From Insolitispirillum peregrinum (GTDB lineage Bacteria; Pseudomonadota; Alphaproteobacteria; Rhodospirillales; Rhodospirillaceae): a stretch of 64,000 bases of DNA. Under the pieces are notes generated by a model. That model made no database searches, had not been told where the DNA came from, and saw only the letters and a program-made list of their open reading frames with translations. The translations under genes and the position numbers were made by a program. The stretch lies in assembly GCF_042665255.1 (NCBI RefSeq), contig NZ_JBHTCD010000002.1, one strand, 5' to 3'. Shown here in pieces: positions 17,642-26,526 of the stretch; position 1 is the stretch's first letter; each line of letters starts with the position of its first letter.

Positions 17642-18646
17642 TCAGCTCAGCGCCAGCGCCTGCATCACCTTGATATTGTAATAGCGGATGTCATCAAGCG
17701 AATTGGGCAGTTTGCCAGCCTCAAAGGCTGCCACCAGATCGCGCACCGCCTGTTCGATCCCGTGTACCGGGCGGAAGTCCAGATCACGCTCGATGGCCTC
17801 GGACGACACATGATAGGACCGGTTGTCGTTGGTCGGCTTGACCTCGACCGCCACCTGTTCGCCGACCACCCCGCGCACGATATCGGCCAGTTGCCGCACT
17901 GAATAGTTCACGTCCCCGACGTTATAGACCTTGCCGTCAATCTGCTCGGCAGGCCAGCGCAGGCTGTTGAGGTAAAAGGCGCACATGTCCTGAATGTGGA
18001 TGTTCGGGCGCAACTGGTCTCCGCCCAGCACCGTCACCATGCCGCGATTGACCGCGTGGTTGGTCAGGATGTTGACGATCACGTCCAGCCGCTGGCGCGG
18101 GGAATAGCCGCACACGGTGGCCGGGCGAACGATCAGGGTGGTAAAGCCGGGCTGGCGTTCTTCGTGCAGGATGTCTTCGCACAGCGCCTTGAAGCGGGAA
18201 TAGTCGGTCAGCGGCTCCAGCGGGACATCCTCGGTCACCACGATGCCTTCCTTGATGCCGTACACCGACGACGACGAGGCATAGACGAACCGCTCGACCC
18301 CGGCCCGCTTGGCCGCCTGCACCAGCGGGCGGAACGAGTCGTAGTTGATCGACTTGCCCAGTTCCGGGTTCAACTCGAATGACGGATCGTTGGAAATGCA
18401 GGCCAGATGGATCACCGCATCGCAACCGCTCAGGGCGTCTTCAACCACCGCCGGATCGCGCATGTCGCCCTTGACCTCGCGGAATCCCGGTGTGCCGCGC
18501 AGGTCGGCAAACAGGTCTTCGCCATAGAGGTAAAGATCAAGGACCGTCACCCGGTGCCCGGCCTGCAACAGTTGCGGCACCAGCACCGCCCCGACATAGC
18601 CCGCGCCCCCAACCACCAACACATTCCACGACCGTTCTATCATCAT
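17642..18646 (-). CDS. NAD-dependent epimerase/dehydratase (extended SDR)
   Basis: 334-residue nucleotide-sugar modifying enzyme. Rossmann motif VVGGAGYVGAVL at the N-terminus, and the SDR catalytic set Ser-Ser-Ser (YASSSSVYG) with the expected downstream Tyr as TDYSRFK (YxxxK). The start is chosen at 18646 because an agcagg ribosome-binding site lies six bases upstream; two alternatives (18643, 18652) differ by at most two residues. The gene follows the nucleotidyltransferase-kinase fusion on the same strand with a 55-base gap; together they suggest synthesis of an activated sugar for capsule or LPS. Confidence 0.88.
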   Translation of the reverse strand: MMIERSWNVLVVGGAGYVGAVLVPQLLQAGHRVTVLDLYLYGEDLFADLRGTPGFREVKGDMRDPAVVEDALSGCDAVIHLACISNDPSFELNPELGKSINYDSFRPLVQAAKRAGVERFVYASSSSVYGIKEGIVVTEDVPLEPLTDYSRFKALCEDILHEERQPGFTTLIVRPATVCGYSPRQRLDVIVNILTNHAVNRGMVTVLGGDQLRPNIHIQDMCAFYLNSLRWPAEQIDGKVYNVGDVNYSVRQLADIVRGVVGEQVAVEVKPTNDNRSYHVSSEAIERDLDFRPVHGIEQAVRDLVAAFEAGKLPNSLDDIRYYNIKVMQALALS

Positions 18647-18701
18647 TTGCATCCTGCTTTGTACACTGGTGCCATTCTGCACACCTGCCCGAGTTGCCCC
18701 G

Positions 18702-20288
18702 TTATTTCAGCAACGCGGTCAGGAATTTGACCAGCGGCGCCTTTTCCACCGACGTGCGGTGGCCGACAATCCCGACCTTGATCGCCCCGGCAGCATTGCC
18801 AAGAAAGCCGACCAGCTTCATCGGCACCCCCAGCGCCACCGCCGGAGCGGTGACGGCAAAGAAGGCATCGCCCGCCCCCACCGTATCGACGATGGTGCTG
18901 GTCAGCGCCGGAATGCGGTGCAGGCCCTGATCGCGTTGATAGACCAGACAGCCGTGCTTGCCCTGCGTGACGATGATGTTCGGGCAGTCGATACGGCGCG
19001 GCAGCATCTCGCTGACCACTTCGGACATGTCGCTGACCTTGTCATGGGCAGCCAGACGCGCTTCGTTGGCGTCGATGGCAATGTAATCGGCCTTCGGATA
19101 CTTGGTGATCATGTTGAAGCCGATGTTGGCGGCGTTCGACTGCGCATTGACCGCCAGAAAGCGGGCGTGCCTTTCCAGCAGGTCGATGCTTTTTCCGTCA
19201 ATCAGACCATGGCCGAAATCGCACACCACCACCAGATCATACTCGGCGGCGTGCTCGGCAATGAAGGTGTCAAAGGTATGCTTCAGCTCGCCATGCAGAT
19301 AGCTGTCGTCCATGTGATAGACTTCAAACAGCTTGCGCATCGAATAGGCGTCAATGTAGCGCACCTTGCGGGTGGTCGGGGCGTTGTCCCGCTGCAGCAG
19401 GTGCAGGGTCACGTTGTCGCGCACCGTCTGGCGGATCAGCTCTTCATGGGAGTCGGCGCTGCCCACACAGGTCAGCACATCGACGCTTTTCACCACGCTC
19501 GCCGCGTGGTTGGCGGCGGCGATGATGCCACCGGCAAACAGTTCCTTGCCATGAAACAGGCTGGCGATGATGTTTTCCTTCGCCGCCTTGCCCATCGGGG
19601 TGACGTAATCGTATTCATCGATGATCGCATCGCCGACGAACAGCACCCGCAGTTCCTGCAACCGCTCGACATGGCCAAGCAGCGTTTCAAGGGTGCCCTC
19701 GTCGCGCAGGGTTTCCAGATAGTGCTGCAATGACGGGTCATAGACGTTGAGGTACTTGTTGATCAGCGTCGAGGATGAGAACGTTACCTCGTCGGTGAAC
19801 ACCAGTCGCCCGCCATGGGACTCGACGGCATCGCGTTCAGAGCGGATCTTGCCGGTCACATCCTGATCGGCATCGGCATAGTCCGAGCCCTTGATGTAGA
19901 CATCCGGGCGGACGGCATGAATCACCGTTTCGGCACTGGGAGCATAATTGATCCCCACCGCATCAACATAAGCCAGCGCGGCCAGCATCTCGGCGCGCAA
20001 CTGTTCGGTAAACACCGGGCGGCCCGGCCCCTTGTTGACGTGTTCGTCGCAGGTCAGGGTGACAAACAGGACATCGGCTTCCTTGCGGGCGGCTTCGATG
20101 TGGCGCACGTGGCCCAGATGCAGCAGGTCAAACACCCCGTGGCACAGGGCCACCGTCTTGCCGTCCTGCTGCGCTCGCCGCGCCAGCGCCGCCAGCCCGT
20201 CCAGACTGTGGATTTTTGACCGCACCGATAGCGGTGCCATCGGTCCGCTGGCCTGCTGGCCAGACGGGGACAGATCGGGATCTGCCAT
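18702..20288 (-). CDS. Bifunctional nucleotidyltransferase / PfkB-family sugar kinase (HldE-like, domains reversed)
   Basis: 528 residues from ATG 20288, preceded by an agagggg site. Residues about 20-170 form a cytidylyltransferase-like domain with GVFDLLHLGHVRHI (HxGH motif) as in the RfaE adenylyltransferase. Residues about 190-520 form a ribokinase/PfkB domain ending in the catalytic GAGDAFFAV signature. In E. coli HldE the kinase comes first and the adenylyltransferase last; here the order is swapped. The likely product is an ADP- or CDP-activated heptose-like sugar, used with the neighbouring epimerase; the exact sugar cannot be read from sequence. Confidence 0.85.
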   Translation of the reverse strand: MADPDLSPSGQQASGPMAPLSVRSKIHSLDGLAALARRAQQDGKTVALCHGVFDLLHLGHVRHIEAARKEADVLFVTLTCDEHVNKGPGRPVFTEQLRAEMLAALAYVDAVGINYAPSAETVIHAVRPDVYIKGSDYADADQDVTGKIRSERDAVESHGGRLVFTDEVTFSSSTLINKYLNVYDPSLQHYLETLRDEGTLETLLGHVERLQELRVLFVGDAIIDEYDYVTPMGKAAKENIIASLFHGKELFAGGIIAAANHAASVVKSVDVLTCVGSADSHEELIRQTVRDNVTLHLLQRDNAPTTRKVRYIDAYSMRKLFEVYHMDDSYLHGELKHTFDTFIAEHAAEYDLVVVCDFGHGLIDGKSIDLLERHARFLAVNAQSNAANIGFNMITKYPKADYIAIDANEARLAAHDKVSDMSEVVSEMLPRRIDCPNIIVTQGKHGCLVYQRDQGLHRIPALTSTIVDTVGAGDAFFAVTAPAVALGVPMKLVGFLGNAAGAIKVGIVGHRTSVEKAPLVKFLTALLK

Positions 20289-20459
20289 GCGTCGCCCCTC
20301 TGGTTCGCGGAGTTCTTCTGAACTCTCGTTGTCACCCCGCCAGACGCCCCGGTCTGGCACAACACAGGTTCACTCCTTGAGCCCGTTCGGCCAGAGAAAA
20401 CCATAAAGTGGTGAATATCTACTTTATTTTCATGCGCGAAAAAACACCCCGAAACGCCA

Positions 20460-20487
20460 CAGGGCCAGAGACTGCTCTCCGGCCCTG
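20460..20487 (-). terminator. Stem-loop downstream of the phosphate transporter gene
   Basis: cagggcc and ggccctg pair, with four further pairs inside (gaga/tctc), 30 bases after the transporter stop. A run of six As on the + strand (Ts on the transcribed strand) lies about 20 bases beyond, so termination activity is only probable. Confidence 0.45.
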
Positions 20488-20516
20488 ATGACGCAACAGG
20501 AGCATGGTGCCGGGGC

Positions 20517-22025
20517 CTACCCCAGAACCTTTTCCATCACCACATACAGCAACGCAGCCAGCCCTGCCGACAGCGGCACGGTGATCACCCACGCTGCGGC
20601 GATGGTGGTCATGTACTGACGGCGCACCAGACGGCGCTTGCGGCTCTTTTCCGCCTTTTTCTGCAGCTTCAGCGGATCGGGGGTCTTGACCACCGGCTGC
20701 CCGTCCTCGCCCAGCACCACCGGCTTGACCTTTGGCTCACGGCCACGCGAATTGACGAACCATTCACGCAGAAAGCCGACACCGAACACCCCGCCGACCG
20801 CGATATGGGTCGAGCTGACCGGCAGCCCCATCGCCGAGGCAACGATCACCGTCACCGCCGCCGACAGGGCGACGCAGTAAGCGCGCACCGGGTCCAGCTT
20901 GGTGATCTTTTCGCCAACGGCATGGATCAGCTTGGGGCCAAACAGCACCAGCCCGATCGAAATGCCCAGCGCCCCGACCACCAGCACCCAGCCCGGCACA
21001 TGGACCGCCATGTCGCTGGCCACCTCGGCCATCGAGGCGGCATTGACGATCGCCGCCAGCGGGCCAACGGCATTGGCAACGTCATTGGCCCCGTGGGCGA
21101 ACGACAGCAGGGCTGCCGAAACGATCAGCGGAATGGTGAACAGGCTGGCCACCGCCTTGCGGGTATTTTCCAGGCGCAGGGCGGCACGGTTGACCGACCG
21201 GCGGGTAATTTCCCACACCAGCGCCCCCATGCCCAACGCCGCCACCGTCCAGGTCACACTGCCGGTTTTCCAGACGTTTTTCAGGCCCTTGGCCAGCAGG
21301 TAGGCGGTAAAGGCCGCCGCCATGATCGCCACCAGCACCGGCACCCAGCGCCTGGCGGCAGTAATCTTGTCATCCTTGTGCAGAATGGTGATCTTGATGA
21401 ACGCCAGCACGCCCGCCGCGATACCGCCGCCCAGCAACGGCGAAATCACCCAGCTGGCCGCAATACCGCCCATCACGTCCCAGTTGACCGCCTGCACGCC
21501 AGCAGCGGCAACCCCGACGCCAACCACGCCGCCGACCACCGCGTGGGTGGTCGACACCGGCGCGCCCATCCAGGTGGCCAGATTGGTCCACAGGGCCGCC
21601 GCCAGCAGCGCCGCCATCATCGCCCGGATGAAGCTGGCACTGTCAGCCATCGCCGATGGATCAACAATCCCCTTGGAAATGGTGCTGACCACATCGGCCC
21701 CGGCCAGCAGCGCCCCGGCAGCCTCACAGACCGCCGCAATGATCAGCGCCCCGACCAGCGTCAGCGCGCGGGCCCCAACCGCCGGACCCATGTTGTTGGC
21801 AACGTCATTGGCACCGATGTTCAGCGCCATGTAGCCACCGATCACCCCGGCCACCATCACCGAGAACAGACCCGGGCTGTCGCCCACCACCAGCCAGATG
21901 AACGGGAGGATCAGAAGCAGGAACAGAAAGCCCAGCCCCAGGGTACGGACGCGGTGCGGATCATGAGCCGCGGCGTCAAGCGACGCGATCTTTTGCAGAT
22001 CTTTGTCGAGCGTGGTTTTGCCCAC
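20517..22025 (-). CDS. pit: Pit-family inorganic phosphate transporter
   Basis: 502-residue low-affinity phosphate/cation symporter in the inner membrane. Two PHO4 signature repeats are visible: GANDVANNMGPAVGARAL (about residue 72) and GANDVANAVGPLAAIV (about residue 315), each in a hydrophobic context; a charged cytoplasmic segment (about residues 425-480, rich in K/R) precedes the last helix. The start is GTG at 22025 with aggtga upstream. About 250 non-coding bases lie before it; I see no convincing Pho box there. Metal-phosphate or sulfate transport is the alternative within the family. Confidence 0.92.
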   Translation of the reverse strand: MGKTTLDKDLQKIASLDAAAHDPHRVRTLGLGFLFLLLILPFIWLVVGDSPGLFSVMVAGVIGGYMALNIGANDVANNMGPAVGARALTLVGALIIAAVCEAAGALLAGADVVSTISKGIVDPSAMADSASFIRAMMAALLAAALWTNLATWMGAPVSTTHAVVGGVVGVGVAAAGVQAVNWDVMGGIAASWVISPLLGGGIAAGVLAFIKITILHKDDKITAARRWVPVLVAIMAAAFTAYLLAKGLKNVWKTGSVTWTVAALGMGALVWEITRRSVNRAALRLENTRKAVASLFTIPLIVSAALLSFAHGANDVANAVGPLAAIVNAASMAEVASDMAVHVPGWVLVVGALGISIGLVLFGPKLIHAVGEKITKLDPVRAYCVALSAAVTVIVASAMGLPVSSTHIAVGGVFGVGFLREWFVNSRGREPKVKPVVLGEDGQPVVKTPDPLKLQKKAEKSRKRRLVRRQYMTTIAAAWVITVPLSAGLAALLYVVMEKVLG

Positions 22026-22274
22026 GAATCACCTGTATGGATATTTCACATTGGGCAATGGGCTACCCAATGCGTCATCACATTGCAATGAATTATCCTC
22101 ATTTTTGTAACATTATCTTGCAGAGGACGGCATTTTCTGCTGCGAATGAGCAAGGGGTGCGCTTTCTGAAAAACCGAGGCGCACCACATGCTCATCGGCC
22201 TTTCAGGCCGTTCCGCACGCTGTGCGCCCTGCTGATCGGCACCCCGACTCGGGGATGCTCGTTCCCGTCCCGGA

Positions 22275-22937
22275 TCAGAATCCGGCGGGCCACGGTGCCA
22301 CACCGATCAAACGTTCGTGTAATTCCAGAAACACCCCATAGGCTGCCAATCCGGCCAGCAGGGCCACCGCCTGCGACCAGTGCACCGCACGCCACGAGCG
22401 CCGTTCCCAACACCGGCTCCACTGCTCATCCCCCCACAGGCGACGGCGTTTGCGGTCCAGCCCGCGCATCCCCATCAGCGCCAGCAGGGCAAACAAGCCA
22501 AACATCAGCAACGATGCGGCATCCTCGTTCACCACCATATGCGCGACGGCCCACAGCAGGAATCCCCACAGCACCGGATGGCGAACCACCGCTGGCACGC
22601 CGACCGGAGGCTCGGCGGCGCGGTCGCGCCACAGCGAGATCGAAAACGGGTTCGGGATGACCAGCCCGGCCACCACCAGCATCCATGCCCACGGCATCAC
22701 CAGCACCGGCAGCCAGAACAGGCGGGGGTCGCGCTCCCACAGAGGCAGATAGGGGGCCTGACGATAGCCCCAGCCCACCAGCACCAGTGAAGCGATACTC
22801 AGCAGCGAATACAGCAGCACATAGCCTTTCCATCCCAGCACGGCAATCGCCCGCTGCCGCACCGCAGGGATGGCAGGCACACTGTGCGTCGCCAGAAACA
22901 GCACCACCGCCAGCATCAGGATCAGCATCGGGTCCAT
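22275..22937 (-). CDS. NnrU family membrane protein
   Basis: 220-residue integral membrane protein with about six helices, matching NnrU (LATHSVPAIPAVRQRAIAVLG at the N-terminus and the central VRHPVLWGFLLWAVAHMVVN motif). NnrU proteins were first linked to nitric oxide/nitrite reduction and are related to isoprenylcysteine methyltransferase-like and 15-cis-zeta-carotene isomerase proteins; the biochemical role is unclear. No denitrification genes appear nearby. The ATG at 22937 has a purine-rich site (gtggggga) directly before it. Confidence 0.85.
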   Translation of the reverse strand: MDPMLILMLAVVLFLATHSVPAIPAVRQRAIAVLGWKGYVLLYSLLSIASLVLVGWGYRQAPYLPLWERDPRLFWLPVLVMPWAWMLVVAGLVIPNPFSISLWRDRAAEPPVGVPAVVRHPVLWGFLLWAVAHMVVNEDAASLLMFGLFALLALMGMRGLDRKRRRLWGDEQWSRCWERRSWRAVHWSQAVALLAGLAAYGVFLELHERLIGVAPWPAGF

Positions 22938-22966
22938 TCCCCCACAAGGCCGGAGTCAACAACACA

Positions 22967-22997
22967 AAGCCCCGTCCCTGAGACAGGAGCGGGGCTT
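22967..22997 (-). terminator. Terminator between the Hpt operon and nnrU
   Basis: aagccccg/cggggctt arms with additional imperfect pairing around a gaga loop, followed in the minus direction by ttgtgttg. It lies downstream of the Hpt gene and upstream of nnrU, separating the two transcripts. Confidence 0.65.
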
Positions 22998-23002
22998 GAG
23001 AC

Positions 23003-23107
23003 TAGAGCAGCGTGCGTTAAACCGGACGCAGGCACGCTGCTCTAACCTTTTATTCTGTCGCATTGTTTTTTGCGAAAACCGGTACCCACTTTTCGCACAA
23101 TGCTCTA
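23003..23107. repeat. Composite interspersed repeat (TAGAGC-ended palindrome plus gcgaaaaccgg element)
   Basis: The left half is a 12-bp inverted repeat agagcagcgtgc/gcacgctgctct (23004-23043). It runs into a second unit: cgcattg, then the 27-base core at 23071-23097 (gcgaaaaccggtacccactt and tttcgca), closing with caatgctcta. The core is itself a partial palindrome. The same core occurs at 48666, 48724, 48782, 57358 and 60120, and similar sequences are, from memory, dispersed in other alphaproteobacteria. Confidence 0.75.
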
Positions 23108-23133
23108 AAAACGTTCTGGCCGCATCAGGCGGA

Positions 23134-23652
23134 TCAGCCCTTGGCCGGATCCTTTGGCGGCTGGATCTTGGACAGCGCGGCGTTCAGGCCCCGAACCAGA
23201 TTGTCACCGGCCCGGCCACCCTCGCCTTCCATCCGCTGGGAAATCACCAGACGCATGGCGTCAATGTGTACCTTGACCACCGCCATGTGGCTGTCTTTCG
23301 GCTCGGTATCTTCGGCCTCCAGACGCTCGAGGAAGCGGCACAGCAGGTTGCCGATAATGGTCATCAGCGGATAGTTGAAGCTGCCGCCCTGCCCCTTGAC
23401 GTCATGGGCAACCGAGAAAATGTCCTTGAACACGGGCTTGCGGGAACCGGTTTCCTGCTGCGCCTGGGCATACAGGGCGTAGATCTTCTTCAGATCCTCT
23501 TCCACCCACTCCAGATAGGAGCCTTGCATCCCGGCGATCAGCAATTCAGCCTGCTCCAACGCGTCGAGATCAACGCCATCGTTGGTGATCGCCACCTTGT
23601 CTTTCAAGGTGGACGGCGGCTGAATGAATTCCGGCTTACTGGTGCCGCTCAT
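23134..23652 (-). CDS. Hpt-domain histidine phosphotransfer protein
   Basis: 172-residue mostly helical protein. The phosphorylatable His is in AHDVKGQGGSFNYPLMTIIG at about residue 82, the classic HDxKGxGxxF Hpt motif; no kinase or receiver domain is attached. The ATG at 23652 gives MSGTSKPEF with an aggagtt site upstream. It is the third gene of a minus-strand set with two response regulators, so it most likely shuttles phosphate between a distant hybrid kinase and these receivers. The last ~35 residues (EGGRAGDNLVRGLNAAL...) look like an extra amphipathic helix. Confidence 0.85.
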   Translation of the reverse strand: MSGTSKPEFIQPPSTLKDKVAITNDGVDLDALEQAELLIAGMQGSYLEWVEEDLKKIYALYAQAQQETGSRKPVFKDIFSVAHDVKGQGGSFNYPLMTIIGNLLCRFLERLEAEDTEPKDSHMAVVKVHIDAMRLVISQRMEGEGGRAGDNLVRGLNAALSKIQPPKDPAKG

Positions 23653-23844
23653 GAACCCTAACTCCTTTTTACACCTGTGCCACTGGTCTTCCCAAAGACC
23701 CGTCTGTCGAGGCACAGGCCCCCCATATGATACCCGACTGCCGGACGCCTGCGAACCGTGATGCCATCAAGGCTGTGGTTCGCGGCTGCCGCCAGTATCG
23801 CCGGACCTGACACGTTCCGGCGTCTGCACCGCCCCCGGCACACC

Positions 23845-24426
23845 TTATCCGTTCAGCAGAGCCTCGACTTCCGCCTGGCTCAATCCCCCTTCATCGGCTG
23901 GCGCAGCCGAGGCTGCCGACTTGCTGGGGATCATTTCCATGCTGTTCTTGCGTCGTTCCGAACCCTTCCAGTCGATCTGGCGGCGACGACGATCCGGCCC
24001 GAAATACAGGCCCGCCCGGATGAACGGGCGCGGACGCTCGATAATCGACTTGACGCGGGAATACAACCCCTTGGCCGAAATCGGCTTGGCCAGGAATTCA
24101 TGCACACCGGCATCACGGGCTTCGATCACGCGATGCATCTCGGTATGGCCGGTCAGCATGATGATCGGAACAAACGGATTCGGGCTGTCCTTGCCGGTCC
24201 GCACCAACCGCACAAAGTCCAGACCATCCAGGGGAGACATGTTCCAGTCGCAAATGATGATATCAGCCGGAAAGTGGCGCAGTTCCTTAAAGGCATCTGC
24301 ACCGTCGGCTGCTTCATGCACGTTTTTCGACCCCAAGGCGTGCAGGATGGTTTTCACCAGCGCCCGCATGTGCTTGTTGTCGTCCACGACCAGGAAGTTA
24401 AGACGTTCCAAGTTATAGCCGCTCAT
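23845..24426 (-). CDS. CheY-like response regulator with FliM-type CheY-binding peptide at the C-terminus
   Basis: 193 residues. Receiver domain at residues 5-125 with the acidic pair (VVDDN), phospho-Asp in IIICDWNMSPLDG (about residue 56), Thr in MLTGHTE and Lys in FLAKPIS. A basic linker with YFGPDRRRR follows, then a flexible stretch and the last 12 residues LSQAEVEALLNG. That tail matches the N-terminal LSQAEIDALL peptide of FliM, which binds phosphorylated CheY at the flagellar switch. A tail of this type could dock on its own or another phosphorylated receiver. It lies 192 bases upstream of the Hpt gene. Confidence 0.88.
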   Translation of the reverse strand: MSGYNLERLNFLVVDDNKHMRALVKTILHALGSKNVHEAADGADAFKELRHFPADIIICDWNMSPLDGLDFVRLVRTGKDSPNPFVPIIMLTGHTEMHRVIEARDAGVHEFLAKPISAKGLYSRVKSIIERPRPFIRAGLYFGPDRRRRQIDWKGSERRKNSMEMIPSKSAASAAPADEGGLSQAEVEALLNG

Positions 24427-24529
24427 CCAGGTCCCTCATGCCTCTGACCAGGCGCCACATACGGCAGCTGATGAGAATACAGGTAAGACTTCTATACTCG
24501 CATAAAAAGGCGTTCACAAAGAACCAAAA

Positions 24530-25039
24530 TTACCCATCGACTTTTGCGCCAGGACCATCGGGCCTCCGCCGGTCATCCGGCAGATTTTCCTGTGTCCGGC
24601 GCCGACGGTCCGGCCCCATGTAATCCCCTGACCGTACATACAATCGGGGGGCCTGTAAAACGCGGAGTATACGCCCCAGCACCGTGCGGGGCGATACAGG
24701 TTTAACCACAAAATCGTCGGCACCAACATCCCTGATCTGGGTGGCAAGGCCGCTTTCTGCATGGCCTGTCACCACCACAATCGGTACCAACGGGTTTGGA
24801 CTGTCGGTGTGCGTCCGAATATGGCTGATGAACTCTGCCCCACCCATGGGTTGCATGTGCCAGTCGACCAGAATCAGGGTGGGGGCAAAGTCGCGCATCA
24901 CCTGCAACGCCTGATGACCATCACCGGCTTCGGCGATTTCGGCAGTGCTGATGGCAGACAGGATGGCCCGCATCAGTCGGCGAAAATTCGGATCATCATC
25001 GACGACAAGGATTCTGACTTCCCCCTTGCCCGTCATCAT
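24530..25039 (-). CDS. CheY-like single-receiver response regulator
   Basis: 169 residues from ATG 25039 (or 25036). Receiver with VVDDDPN, phospho-Asp in LILVDWHMQPMGG and Lys in FVVKPVSP, followed by a basic tail containing YMGPDRRRR and a second DDRRRP motif. It is about half identical by eye to the downstream regulator across the receiver and the GPDRRRR junction, so the two arose by duplication, but it lacks the FliM-like tail. No output domain is present; the effector is a protein partner or the basic tail. Confidence 0.87.
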   Translation of the reverse strand: MMTGKGEVRILVVDDDPNFRRLMRAILSAISTAEIAEAGDGHQALQVMRDFAPTLILVDWHMQPMGGAEFISHIRTHTDSPNPLVPIVVVTGHAESGLATQIRDVGADDFVVKPVSPRTVLGRILRVLQAPRLYVRSGDYMGPDRRRRTQENLPDDRRRPDGPGAKVDG

Positions 25040-25137
25040 GCGCCTGATCCCATCCTTGCCGACATCCCTCCTGATTGAGGGGACATGCACTCTACGCCAT
25101 TTATTCCTGTACCTTCAACCCCGGAGGTAGACTGTCC

Positions 25138-26526
25138 TTACAGGACACCGATCAGGCACCACCACAGGAAGGTCAGCGGCCAGCACAGCAGAACCGCCAG
25201 CACGCAAACCCCCAGCGTCAAACGGGCGGCCGGACGGGCCGGGGCTCCGCCCATTTGCATGGCGACGATCAGCGGCGGCACCTGAAAGGGCAGGATCACC
25301 GTTGAATAACCAATCGACTGGATCATCAGCACCTGCTGTACGGTCAGGCCGCTGGCCTCGGCCAGCATTGATGCCAGCGGCGTCATCACCGCCGGGACAC
25401 CGGGCAAGGTGGTCAGCAGACCGACGGCGGCGGAAACCCCGGTCAGGGTGACGAAGTTCTGCGCCGTTGCCCCCGGCTCCAGCGGCAGGACCGCCAGCAG
25501 CCAGCCCCCGATGGCAGCCCCCAGCCCCGATTCGGCCACCACCGCCCCCAGCGACAACAGCCCGGCGATGTGCAGCAGCATGGGAAAGCTGACTCCCTGC
25601 GCCAATCCCTCCAGCGGGATCAAGGGCTTGTCGGCCCCGATCCCCGGCAGCAGGCAGACCACCCCCGCCGCCAGCGCCACCCAGGCCGGAGAAATGCCGT
25701 GCCAGCCATCGCTGGCCCACACCAGCAAGGTCAGCGTCAAAATGACCAGCAGGCGTTTTTCATCGCCCGACCACCGGCGGACAGGGGGAACCTCGTCATC
25801 GTCCCGCTGCGGCGGCTGATGGAACAATGCCCAGCACACCGCCACGATCAGCGCCGCCTTCAGCAGCCCGGTGATTGGCAAATGGGCCAGCAGCCACGGC
25901 AGATACTGGAAGTGCAGGCCGTACAGGCTTTCTGCCGCCCCCATCATCACCATGTTCGGAACCACCGCTGGCAGAACTGCCGTTGGCGGGTTGAAGCACA
26001 TCATCCCCACCAGCAGAACCAGCCCGATCCGCCCCCGGCTGCCCGCCTGATAGCCCAGATGATCGGCCAGCGACAGCACCACCGGGATCAACAGCACCAC
26101 CCGTCCGGTGCTCGACGGCATCAAAAAGGCCAGCACCATCGCCACCGCCGCGATACCCAGCGACAGGGCAAGGTAGGAATGGCCGATCCGCCCGACCAGC
26201 GCACGCGCCAGTCGTTCTCCCAACCCGGTGCGCCGTACCGCCAGCCCCAGAATGGTCCCCCCCACCACCAGCCAGAAGGCGGTGGCATGAAAGCCGGAAA
26301 AGGCCACCGCAGGCTGGGCGATTCCCAGCATCACCACCGCCAGAAAAAAGGCCAGTGCCGTCACCGCTTCGGGCAAAACCCCGGTGCTCCACAAGGCGAG
26401 AGCGGCGATGATCACCACCGCCGCCCGCCCCATCACCGCCTGCGCCGGATCGGCCCCGGTCCCCAGCAATACCAGCGCCAGCCCGATCACACAGCCGACA
26501 CCGGCCACCGCCACCTTACTGTTCAT
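25138..26526 (-). CDS. SLC13/DASS-type anion permease
   Basis: 462-residue inner-membrane transporter with about 11-12 helices in two related halves, of the ion transporter superfamily that carries dicarboxylates, citrate, sulfate or arsenite. Recognisable are an N-terminal LALWSTGVLPEAVTALAFF segment, FLMPSSTGRVVLLIPVVL (a motif of the clamshell loop) in the first half and VTLTGVSAAVGLLTTLPGVPAVMTPL in the second. Its start abuts the HMG-CoA lyase stop with no gap, so it is part of the leucine degradation transcript; a carboxylate intermediate or product (acetoacetate, methylcrotonate) is a reasonable guess as substrate. Confidence 0.8.
   Translation of the reverse strand: MNSKVAVAGVGCVIGLALVLLGTGADPAQAVMGRAAVVIIAALALWSTGVLPEAVTALAFFLAVVMLGIAQPAVAFSGFHATAFWLVVGGTILGLAVRRTGLGERLARALVGRIGHSYLALSLGIAAVAMVLAFLMPSSTGRVVLLIPVVLSLADHLGYQAGSRGRIGLVLLVGMMCFNPPTAVLPAVVPNMVMMGAAESLYGLHFQYLPWLLAHLPITGLLKAALIVAVCWALFHQPPQRDDDEVPPVRRWSGDEKRLLVILTLTLLVWASDGWHGISPAWVALAAGVVCLLPGIGADKPLIPLEGLAQGVSFPMLLHIAGLLSLGAVVAESGLGAAIGGWLLAVLPLEPGATAQNFVTLTGVSAAVGLLTTLPGVPAVMTPLASMLAEASGLTVQQVLMIQSIGYSTVILPFQVPPLIVAMQMGGAPARPAARLTLGVCVLAVLLCWPLTFLWWCLIGVL

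Noticed and set aside
22026..22274. Search for a Pho box or riboswitch before the Pit gene
   Set aside because: Only a weak inverted repeat (attgggcaatgggctacccaat) was visible; no CTGTCAT-type direct repeats.
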